Assembly (NCBI GenBank): GCA_036245805.1
Contig: BTRK01000003.1
Span: 37,589,215 to 37,653,214, forward strand
DNA length: 64,000 nucleotides
Origin: Pristionchus mayeri
Lineage: Eukaryota > Nematoda > Chromadorea > Rhabditida > Neodiplogasteridae
Reading direction: 5' to 3'
The notes beneath the pieces were generated by a model. That model saw only the letters and a program-made list of their open reading frames with translations, had not been told where the DNA came from and ran no database searches. Positions 54,365-64,000 of this stretch are shown here, piece by piece; the first letter of the stretch is position 1, and the number at the start of each line of letters is the position of its first letter. A program made the position numbers and the translations under genes.

Positions 54365-57300
54365 GTGGTTTTGAACTAGGGAAGGGATTTCTGAGGTGTA
54401 AATAAGAAATAACAGAGGGCCTAAGACTGAGCCTTGTGGAACGCCGCTAGTTACAGGCATTGAGGTAGAAAGCGCATCTTTTACTCTCACTTGGAATGAT
54501 CTATGAGTGAGATATCCTGTTATCCAGTTGACTGTATTATCGGAGAGACCTATGGTGGTGAGCTTGAGTTTTAGCTTGGGGTGGGAGACTCTATCAAAGG
54601 CTTTTGCAAAATCAAAATAGATGACGTCAACTGGTTTCCCTTCACTAATAGATGCTGTCCAGTGTTCGAGGACTTCGAGCATTTGAAGTTCACGCGATCG
54701 TTTCTTACGGAATCCGTATTGCTCATCGGGGAAAATATCTAATTGTTCACAATGGGTGATAATGGATTTGCACAAAATGCGTTCAAAAACTCGACAAAAG
54801 AAGGATGTAATTGAGATGGGCCTGTAGTTTAGGGGATTGGAAAAGGGGGGTGATTTCTTAACTGGTGTTACTATGGAATGTCGCCAATGGGAGGGGACCT
54901 TTCCAGATTGATAGGAGTTCCTAAAAATGATTTAAAGTGCTTCGGAAATGGGTACGGCAATTCGTTTTATGAAGGTGAGGTCAATGTTCTCGGGGGTTTT
55001 ACAGGAGGAGCGTTTCCATTTCTCAATAAGGGCACAGATTTCATGCCTAAGAAACTGGGGTTCTTCGTAATTACCAAGTTGAGGGAGGTCTTGACTATTT
55101 GGCTGTTTTCCATCATCGATGGTGAACACGCTAACAAAAGTTTCGGCAAGTAAATTTGCTTTGCCTAAGTCATCCATTACTAAGGTGCCATCAGCTCTCG
55201 TCAGACCTTCTACTCCCTTGGATTTATTAGAACAACGTTTCATAAAACGGAAGAACTTGTTCTTATCATCGCTTTCGATCACTTTTTTCTCGATGGTTTT
55301 GTGATACCGTTGTAACTCTTTGCGAAACTTTTTGTTTAGGTTCTCGAATTCATGTTGATCATTCGGATCGTTGCTATTAATTGATTTCTGACATGCTTGA
55401 AAACGCTTTCCTAAGAGTCGCTCAATATGGGGGGGGGGAAATTTTCCATGTGAAAGGCTCACTTTGGTCCATGGAACATGGATGTCTATTGATTTTTGAA
55501 TGACGCTTATCAAGAGGTCGTACATGAGATCCACATGTGATATTTTCGAAAATGCGCTTGTTCAATCGATGTTTGCTAACTGAGAGTTAATGAGGTCATA
55601 ATCTGCATTTCTGTAGTCGCGCCTCAGAGTAAAAGCGGGTGCCGAATGACTCATTGAAATTCGACCGTCGAATGGTCAGAAATTTCGAAAGGGGGGCATT
55701 CTTCAGTTTGGGTGACGAGGCTGGGATGGTTACATAATACCAAATCAAGGATGTTTTCCTTTCTGGTAGGTTCTTTGACCAATTGGACAAGTTTTGCTGA
55801 GTTACAGAGGTCAATGAATGATTGGGAGGGAGGGGTAACTGCTTTTGGCTGGGGAGAGGGGAAGATTGACCAGTTGATATCGGGTAGATTAAAGTCGCCA
55901 GTAACTATTGTTGGTTGGGGGCATGAGCAAAGGTCAAGAATTGACTTGGCAAAAGAGGCAGTTTGTATCGTATTTGCTTTGGGATTACGGTAGGCGCAGA
56001 CAATCCTAATTAGGTCACCATTTATATCAACATCGACTGTTAATAATTCGTGGGATTCAGGTACGGTTTCATCAGCAATCTGTGCTGCGCTTATGGAAGA
56101 ATGTAGTATGATCGCTACGCCACCGCCTCTAGAGTTTCTATCTCTTCTGAACACATTGTAGTACTGATCATGGTCACCTAGGAGAAGCGAGGTAGGGAAT
56201 GTTGGAGAGAGCCAAGTCTCAGTGAGGCAAATCATAGTATACTTTTTAGAAAGGGTTTGTGAAAGATACTGTAGTTTGTTTTGGACAGAGCGGCAGTTGG
56301 CAAGAATGGCGGAGAATGAAAGTGAGTTTCTGTCTGCGTGATTATTTTTGGGCCGGTGAATCAATACCAGTTTCCCTGGGCTCCGAAGTTTGGAGGAGTG
56401 CCATAGTGTGAAACATGGGAAAGGAACGGATTGGGGGTGGGGTACTGATGAAGGAAGGGAACGTTGGGAATGTGTCTATAGAAGAATGGACGGGGAGGGG
56501 CTCCATATCCACTCGAGGCGTTGGGGGGAAGGAAAGGGGAGCTGTTCCGATGGTGGGTCTGATTCAGGAGAGGGCGGGGACGGGAATTCAGGTGATCAGG
56601 TCTGTGATTCGAGGCGGAAGTGAACACAGAATCACGTCTGCTTCTCGTTCTGTTCCTAGGTGGGGCTCCGTTCGACTGAGGACGCGACTGCTGGCTGCGG
56701 GGTGGTTCGGTAGGTCTGACAGAGGGAGTGGGATCAGGTCCATTTCTACCACAGCCAGGACCGGGAATCTTGCGGCGAGAGTCCTCCCTGTCAGCGTAGG
56801 AAGGACGGATGTACACTTCCTTGAATCGCGAGAGACACGATTGGCATTCTTTACGAAGAGAGAGGCGTGCTTTCTGGTGGGGAGAACCACCTTGGTCAAT
56901 CGGATGTGAGGGGAATCAACCTCAGCAGGCGGCATCCGATAGACGGTGATTGGCAGGCATGGGATTCCAGTCAGAGCAGTGAGAGAGACTACTTGATCGA
57001 AATCCCTCCTTACTTGTGCTGCCGGGCTGAGAGAGCGATCCACGGGTAGGCGAGCGATGACCACACTCCTTTCGAGGTCAGAGGGAGTCTCCGGGGAAGG
57101 GGTCGGGGAGGAAGTGGGGCTGACATTGGGATTGGTAGTGAGGGTAGGGGCAGCAGAGGTCGAGGGGGAGTTCATGTCAACATCGTCTACAGTGGCTACG
57201 CTCGAGTCAAGGGGAGGAGGGATACGTCTCTCCAATTCACGTATCCTCTCCTCGAGTCTGCGTGAGTACTGCTGCTCCTGCTCGATCTTGTTGCTGAGAC

Positions 57301-57451
57301 TGAGGCAGAACTGGAGGACTCCCTCGAGTGATCCAGTCACCGTGTACTTCCTTTTCTTCGCAAGGGGAGATGCCGTCGGAGAGAGAGACATGCTCAAACT
57401 TGGGTAATTAAACCGTGTGGCATGGGGAGCAGAGACTATTGTGCTCGTCAC
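54365..57451 (-). pseudogene. CR1-like LINE, ORF1 and 5' part of ORF2 (degenerate)
   Basis: ORF1: 57451-56588 (coiled coil EQEQQYSRRLEERIRELERR, then an RRM-like segment SVVIARLPVDRSLSPAAQV...) continues in another frame at 56816-56361 (YIRPSYADREDSRRK, then Pro/Arg-rich), so there is one frameshift near 56.82 kb. ORF2: endonuclease 56364-55651 (ANCRSVQNKL, LTETWLSP, GDFNLPDINW, FEISDHSTVEF), a linker 55534-54932, and RT to 54360 (NYRPISITSFFCRVFERIL, DEQYGFRKKRS, FDFAKAFDRV, SGVPQGSVLGPLLFLIYT). Breaks: a frameshift near 55.66 kb, stops near 55.56 and 54.93 kb. The copy was dead or died independently of the BEL insertion at its RT. Confidence 0.85.
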
Positions 57452-60282
57452 AGACTGATCTGTCTCATGCTGCGCGAATGCTGTGAGGAGCTTCCTTGCA
57501 GGTGAGTATGTTTAGTACTGAAGTGTAGTTAGGATTGTGGTTCTAGTCTGCTTTAAAAAAATAATCTGTCATTAGAAGAATCATTATTGTTTGCTTCTGA
57601 AACATATCGACTTGATAGAGCGCGGCATTATTCATCGAGAACTGAGAAAAAAATTAATTATAATTTGACCTCAAACGAGAAAATTCTATTTTGACTGAGA
57701 ATTCTCACCAAGAACGATTTCTCGGTGAGAATTTTCACGAAACCATTCTCACTCTCTCTCCTGTATGACCTTTTGCGCGATCGACGCGATTCGGAAATTT
57801 TGATTATGCTTCATCGATCCTATGATTTTACAGAGCAAAACGTTTCCCAATTTGTAATTATAATAGCTGCGAAACTCATTCGACTATCTGGATCAGTCAT
57901 ATTAATTTACTCTTCACAATACCCCTTTGTCCTCATCAATTTCTCAGTCGAGAGATTTTTTCTCGATGAGAACGACCAGTAATTTCTCGATTGAGAATTC
58001 TCGAATAAGAACGATTTCTTGACGAGAAATCGAGTATGTTTCACGAGAAATTTTCTCATTTGTGGAAGCCTAATCTTTACCGAACATTTTCAAAACAATT
58101 TTCGTGACTATCCAAATGCGCAGCTGGTTTTCCTAGGTTTCGTAGACATGACATTTGCTGAACGTCATTACTAAACGCAATTAATGAAATTCCCATTGTC
58201 CCAAAATACAAAAAAAAGAAAATCTAAATTCAAATGAAAATCACGCTAGAACTTTTCGGCACAATTTGTCCAATTTCACTCAGAATATCATATTATATTC
58301 TATGTCATATTATAATATCATATTATATCCAATATCATATACTACTTATCTACCGAATTTCAGTTAGTTTTAAAGGAGGAGCAAAGGCAAAATTCGTTTT
58401 TGTAGCTTTCATATGCACTAGATCTCCACAAGGATAATAAGTTCTGAAATGTGAACATTCATTTCTCCATTACGAAAGAGAGCTGTCGGTATTTGGCGGG
58501 GAGCTAAATCAGGAAAAGCTCAGGCAACGAGCGAGAGAGCACGCGACTTGAAGAGAGCTCTACTATAATTGAAACATATTTCAAATGGGTGCGCGCTTGC
58601 CTTTACTCCTTCCCTAAATTCAACTCGCAGATCGTCTCGCTATTGTAATGTTATCATATTTTCAATCCATTAGCAGTATTTTTTTAAAATTATTTCGATC
58701 GTAACCGTGGTTAAGGTTATGCAAAGAATTACACATGCCTGAGTGTACATTTAATTATTAATTCATAGCCTCTACAATATTTTTATCACTCGCTCTCATA
58801 CTCATCCCATTTCTCCGCGATGTATATCCTTCTCTGCACATCGCATCATATTTCCTCCTCACATACCTTTATCCGATTTCTGGTTCTTCCTGAGGAAGCG
58901 CGATTGATCGGCATCTGCACTATACAATCGTACGCTAGGATTATTGAGCTTGATTTTTTTTATTTTGCAACGCCAATCCCGATAAAACTATCCGCCTTCA
59001 TTATCTCACAGTTATCACTGGATCATGTAGCAAAACGCTGCCTGGTTACATTTATCCGTGTACCGAGAATAACGTATTGCTCTATCAACTCGATATCTGT
59101 CTAAAGAACAACAATATTAACCCCTCATGCTGCTTGTTCTTACAGTAGACTAGTGCTTCTTCCTTCCATTCTATAGTACTCACCCTTCTCATTCACCTGC
59201 AGATATCCTCCTCGCAGAATACGCACATGATGAGACAGTTCAGTCTGCTACGAGCACAGAAGTATATACTTATCCCTCCACACGATTTGTAGGGATGGCA
59301 ACGGTGTTTACGAATGAGCAAAACAATTCACAGAATGGTACACAACTGAAAGCTATGCCAGCCCCATTCCGACTTTTCACTTTAGTTTTGTAAAAAAAAT
59401 GTTTAATTAATTAGAAAAACATTAACGAATGACAAGCAAAAGGCCGACGCTTTCAGTCCAAGTGGAGCACATCGCAAGTCACGTTTTTTACTAAAATTAT
59501 CGCAAACTGAAATTCGGTTACGTTGTAAAACTTTATGAACGGGGTTCAATAATTTTTTTCTCATGTTAACGGTACTCCGACAGCAATAAAACATCGCTTA
59601 AAAAATGGAAAAAAAGGTTTAATATTGGTAGAACTTCAGAATCACTTGGTTACGATAGCGGGAACTTTAAAATTCATTTCCACGCAGGGCGACATTAGTA
59701 TATTTCTGGTTTTTTTGCAGAGCATGCGTGATGGGATGATGGACCAAATATCACAAAATCTCGAACATACTAATGTCGCCCTTCAAGAAAACGAAAAAAA
59801 TGCATTTTCATAACGGTAAAATGCTCAACTTTGACGGCCTCATCCTCTAACATTTAATATTTTTATTTATTTTTATTGTGAAAACAATTTTTTGTGAATG
59901 ATAATCTACTCAAACTGAGGAAATGAACCCTCAACACTTAATTCTGAAAACATGCTTATTTTCGATCGCTTCGTGCGCCTTCATTTCTACAGCATGCATC
60001 TTCTTGCCATGCTTATCGCAGTTTCATTATATATTTATATTCATTCCAATCAATAAAATACTTCAAATATCACATTAAATATTTTTTTTAAATGTTTTAA
60101 AATATTGAAAGAATTTGGCTTGAAAGGTACGGTAGTTTGAAAGCAAAAGCGTCGGAAGGAGGCAACCAATATTCCGTACTCAAAAATTTGAGCTGCCGTC
60201 CCTAACGATTTGCTGAATCCGAGGACAAGCAAAATTGTAATTCGAACGTCATTTTTAGTTTTTGCATATCGATTGACTCTAT
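57452..60282. other. AT-rich gene-poor interval
   Basis: No gene recognised. It contains clustered short inverted motifs of the gagaattctc / tttctcg type (57660-58060), an AT tandem array (atatcatattat..., about 58286-58345), and a 15-bp inverted pair gggcgacattagtat / atactaatgtcgccc (59686-59700 and 59766-59780). Confidence 0.5.
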
Positions 60283-60283
60283 A

Positions 60284-60575
60284 CAGGGTGCGCCAAAATT
60301 ATCCGAACCGATTTCATCTTTGTGTGGCCTCGCGGCCCAGCGATATGCTCGACCTATATTGCACCATCATGACGAGTGGCCATTAGTCTCTCACTATTCA
60401 AGGTTTCATATCAGTTTGCCAAGTCATCTAGTAATTGCGATCACGGCCCGTTAGGACAATGAAGGCCCAGACTTGAAAGACACGCGTCGAATGGCTGTCT
60501 CCCGCGCTCTGGATTTATTCAAATCACCAACATTTATTCTATTTTTTCAGTGAGAGTGTTACTTAAAGTACCACT
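60284..60575. mobile_element. Isolated transposon end (CAGGGTGCGCCAAAATTATC)
   Basis: It follows TA and shares its first ~18 bp with the end at 35775. No inverted partner is visible downstream before the next element. Likely a truncated non-autonomous copy. Confidence 0.5.
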
Positions 60576-60647
60576 GTGAGGAAAGATTTTTTTGAATTCC
60601 CGCCAATTATCTGAACCGCAAGCCCGAGCGCGGGAATTCAAAATTTA

Positions 60648-61886
60648 TTGGGGTGTCCGGAAAGTTCGTATATTTTTTTGTTTTTATTTTTTATTCAATG
60701 CTTTACAATTCTCAGTGACCATGTATGCCCCCTTCTTTCTCACTACCTCCCTCCAGCGATTGGGCAGGGTCTCGATTCCTCTCTTCCAGAATGCGGGTTT
60801 CTTCGAGACCGCCCAGTTCACGAAAGCCCTCACAACTTCATCTCGATTCTTGAACTTCTTTCCTTTGCAGAAGTCAGAGAGAGAGCGGAAGCAGTGGTAG
60901 TCGCATGTGGAGAGATCCGGGGAATACGGTGGATGGGGAATCCTCTCGATCTTCAGCTCGTCCATTTTCTTCTGGGTCATCTTCGCTCGATGTGGGCGAG
61001 CATTGTCCATCAGAAGAAGAATTTTGCCCTGGTTCAGGAGTCTGGGAGGTACTCTGATCGCGATATCTTCCAGTTGCTCAGAGAAGAGGTCGGCATTGAT
61101 GCTGGTGCCAGGGGCGAGGATCTCCCAGTAGATGGGACCGAGCACTGAGAAGAAGAAGCAGATGAGTTCCTTCTTTCCGTGCTCTTCCTTCTTCGGGACG
61201 GGCGTGGGCTTCTCATCTGCATCCACCCATTGTAGTCTCCTCGCAGGGTTATCGTACGTGATCCACGTCTCATCTGTAGCGATGATGGAATTGACCCATC
61301 GAAAATAGGATCTACGATGGAGTAATTCCCGACAGACTTGAACACGATTTTTCATCTGTTCGGGGGAGAGGTCATGGGGAATCACTTGTGGGAGTTTCGG
61401 CTTCTTCCCAGATCGATGGAGGATATCGGACACCGTTGATCTGGGAGTACCAGTATCCTTCTTCAACTCACGCACACTGGCCATGGGCTTGCGCTTCAGT
61501 GTGCGGAGAACGAGAGGCTGATCGAGGGAGGGAGGGCGTCCAGAGCGGGGTTGATCATCGAGACCAAACTCCCCTTTCTTGAAGCGGGAGAACCACTTAT
61601 AGCAGAAGGGTATGGAGGGCGTCAGCTCCTTCCGACTGGGCCAGGGCAGATTGGGCCTTCTTCACGGATCGGCCAAGACGGTAGTAATGAAGTAAAACTG
61701 CTCGGAGGTAGAGATGGGAGTCCATCACAAGAATCAATGTAGCAACTAGGAGACTGATTAAATCCTCTCACTACTCAACGTCAGAATGATGCAATACATT
61801 ATTGACAAATAGATTGCGCAATCACTGCATTTGATCGCGAACTGACTTTTTTCCGAAGCATTATACGAACTTTCCGGACACCCCAA
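60648..61886 (-). mobile_element. Mariner family 2, copy 3 (longest copy)
   Basis: 1239 bp with exact TIRs TTGGGGTGTCCGGAAAGTTC / complement and TA on both sides. It encodes a transposase on the minus strand whose catalytic part is intact but whose N-terminal part is in another frame. Confidence 0.92.
60684..61742 (-). pseudogene. Mariner family 2 transposase, catalytic half intact, N-terminus frameshifted
   Basis: The main ORF 61484-60684 (266 residues) has ATDETWITY, LLMDNARPHRAK and PPYSPDLSTCDYHCF with the DD34D spacing, and the family-typical end LPNRWREVVRKKGAY. The helix-turn-helix part upstream (61742 down: MDSHLYLRAVLLHYYRLGRS) is out of frame; the linker YKWFSRFKKGEFGLDD is in the main frame. 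The frame break falls at the same place (after AQSE) as in the copy at 32418. An ATG at 61484 could start a protein lacking most of the DNA-binding region. Confidence 0.85.
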
Positions 61887-62058
61887 TATTTTTGATTTAT
61901 ACTGTAAATCGATTACCTAAATCAATTACAGTAATTTTTAGTACCGCGAATTCAAATTTTTTGAATTCCCGCGCTCGGGCTTGCGGTTCAGATAATTGGC
62001 GGGAATTCAAAAAAATATTTCCTCGCACTTTAACGGCGGCATCGCGATGTTAAAGAGA

Positions 62059-64000
62059 GGGAGAAGTCCTCGTTTCGTGGGCGGAGAGCGCGCTCGCATA
62101 AATAGGCTGGAGAGAGGGCGCGCGCTAACTTCACCGGGTTAGATTGAGGGCAGAGTGGCGCGGTGCGTGCGTCTGCCTTAACGAGCCGTGTGCCCAGTAC
62201 TGGTCAGATGAAAAACAATTTTATAGACAATCGGATCACAGTTTCACTATTCAACCAAATGAGCTCGTTATATAGAAACTCCAATCCGTGGTTCATTTCA
62301 GGTGTTTAAAAATCGCAATATCAAATCAAACATCACCAGCAAGCTCTCAGTATTTTAATGGAGAAAAATTGCTAAGTCTGCAAAACAATGTGCACTTCTA
62401 TTCAGAATGGCGAGAATTTCATTAATCGCAATTTCGAAAATACGAAAGTGTCGGTGTTTTAAGTTCATGTGATATTTACAGACTGCAGCAGGATTCGATT
62501 CAGGCGAGATTCTTCATCTAAATAATTTAAAACTGCCCAATGACACATAATTCCTTCCACGAAAAGCTTAACGAAGATATTGGCGTAGGGGAATGAACCC
62601 GCAGATCTGCTGCTGCAAGGAGTGTTAATTGTGCGTGCGTATGGAAGGAACAACAATAGTCCGACGGTATTAGTATAACACATAAATCTATCCCTTACAA
62701 AATTCACAAAACTCAAAAATTTTCGTGATTTTGACTTTCAATGTTGCTCCATATTCATTGTGTGTTGATTTGTACAATATAAGTTCATCCGCTACTCAAA
62801 ATATACACTCGCCTACTTCGTCCTTGCCATCCTCTACACTCCACTCAAAGAGACGAGTACGTGACTGAAGACGTTGCAAATCTAAAGGGGAAAAAGCGTT
62901 GATGTAACAACTTATCAGATTAATTAGTTGTCTCTCCTCTCCTCACCTGTAATCCATTCACTCCTTCCCACTCGAATTCTGCTGCAAGCAAGTGGTCGAG
63001 ATAATGCAGCCTGTGCAGCGAGATCAGAAGACAACGACCCTGATCACTTCATCAACACTCAGAGATGAGATCGAGGGGAGGGGGACTTGATTTGTGATAA
63101 AATATGTTGATGCCATGCAGATAAATAAGAAATCGAATTGGACCCCTTGTGAGATCTAACGATCACTGCCTGACAAAAAAGTGTGAGGCAGCGCGTAACC
63201 ATGAATAGGGGTTCATGGTGGTCGCCGGCGGAGTGGGCATCGCAGGTATCAACGAATCGCAAAACTAAAACCAGCATGGTATCCGTTTTTTTCCGAAACT
63301 CCGTTGAAAATAGGGCGGAGAAAGCAGATCCCCTGGCCACGTACAATGTCACACTCTCTCGCTCTGTCAAACCGATTAATAAGACCGAATCAAGAGAGTC
63401 TTGCCATTATTTGGTGTTTTAAAAGATCCTCGAGCAATCCTGTCTTTACCGATTCTGCTGCAGAACAGCGAGTGAAATTCTCGCTGCTCACACGGCTCGT
63501 TAAGGCAGACCTTGAACGCACTGGGGGGCGACATTTGAGCAAACGACATTTGCGCAACTAATCACCTCTCGCGTGGAAGAAGTACTAGAAAGTTGGGAGT
63601 TGTTGCATTGTAACCAGTATATGCTCCGAAACAGTTCATATATAAATTTCGTTACCAGGCGATAGTGAGTTTCAACGTATAGGGGTCGTGGAAATCCACA
63701 TTCCATAAACCCCGGGTCGTTGATTTGGGGTAAAACTCAATATCGCCTGGTAACGAAATTTATATATGGAAATGTTTCGGAACACATACTGGTTACAATG
63801 CAACAACTCCCAACTTTCTAGTATTTCTTCCAAGCGAGAGGTGCTTAGTTGCGCAAATGTCGTTTGCGCAAATGTCGTACCCCCGAACGCACGCATCGCG
63901 CCCCTCTGCCATCACTCTAACCCGGCGCAGTTAGAACGCGCCCTCTCGTCGGCCTATTTATGCGAGCGCGCCCTCCGCCCACGAAACGAGGACTTCTCCC
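62059..64000. mobile_element. Large TIR element, cut by the window edge
   Basis: GGGAGAAGTCCTCGTTTCGT at 62059 and its complement at the very end of the window (63981-64000). The ~115-bp TIRs include cgctcgcataaatagg and the ccgggttag block, with a handful of mismatches. The interior shows only short open frames with no recognisable transposase. The GC-rich ends contrast with the AT-rich interior. The terminal bases and target duplication at the right end cannot be seen. Confidence 0.7.
63512..63889. repeat. Fold-back segment inside the large TIR element
   Basis: Arms cattt(g)agcaaacgacatttgc...caactttctag and complement flank a ~90-bp centre that itself contains cgatagtgagtttcaac / gtaaaactcaatatcg. 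In the right arm gcgcaaatgtcgt occurs twice in tandem. It may be the inner part of the element's right terminus or a nested MITE. Confidence 0.75.

Larger units (their letters stand above)
60576..62030. mobile_element. Palindromic element split by a mariner
   Basis: The left arm (about 60576-60643: gaattcccgccaattatctg, cgcaagcccgagcgcggg) is the inverse of the right arm (about 61952-62028). The mariner at 60648-61886 sits close to the centre of symmetry, with 61889-61951 as remaining spacer. The original element was about 200 bp. Confidence 0.78.

Noticed and set aside
59403..59594. 63-residue minus-strand open frame
   Set aside because: AT-rich, no domain, lies among short inverted repeats; probably chance.

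Overview
The window is eukaryotic and almost certainly from a nematode. Introns are short (several of 45-50 bp) with TTTCAG-type acceptors. The gene families (p38-like kinase, PERK/eIF2-alpha-type kinase, secreted EGF/vWA protein) and the transposon mix (RTE and CR1 LINEs, a BEL/Pao LTR element, mariner and DD37D elements, many fold-back MITEs) also fit. A diplogastrid such as Pristionchus is possible, but this is a guess. I see no rRNA, tRNA or CRISPR. All gene models were made by eye from ORFs, splice sites and phase.

Genic half (1-35.4 kb). Four paralogous small secreted genes (A-D) share an eight-exon plan, a signal peptide, a TATA box about 60 bp before the ATG, and (B, C, D) a C-terminal GPI-type hydrophobic tail. 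A (6336->997) and B (8202->6744) are on the minus strand; C (17441-19101) and D (19745-21317) on the plus strand. D looks intact; A, B and C carry defects. Between the pairs lies a minus-strand gene H (16853->9223): signal peptide, N-terminal domain, three tandem copies of a six-exon Cys-rich cassette, an EGF-like domain and a vWA domain with an intact MIDAS motif. Next come two kinase genes head to head: F (minus, about 27.0->22.2 kb), a p38-like pseudokinase, and K (plus, about 27.4-35.4 kb), a predicted single-pass membrane kinase with an Ala-rich coiled-coil ectodomain and an eIF2-alpha-kinase-like kinase domain.

Transposons sit in the introns of A, F, H and K. Intron 1 of A holds a 5'-truncated RTE LINE, itself split by an intact DD37D element. 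H carries a fold-back element and a MITE. F carries a fold-back element, a mariner-type MITE and two short palindromic MITEs. K carries two mariners and a MITE.

Transposon half (35.4-64 kb). This part has three fold-back elements (35.9-39.2 kb), a decayed gag-like gene with LGGxPQG repeats split by a mariner (40.5-43.5 kb), a short MITE (44.1 kb), and a CR1-like LINE on the minus strand (57.45->46.4 kb) split by a young 7153-bp BEL/Pao element (47207-54359; LTRs differ at 2 of 701 positions). After an AT-rich gene-poor stretch come a palindromic element split by a mariner (60.6-62.0 kb) and a large terminal-inverted-repeat element that reaches the window edge (62059-64000).

The most unusual items are the K kinase architecture and its pairing with a pseudokinase, the exon-cassette duplications in H, and a mariner family whose two longest copies share one frame break.
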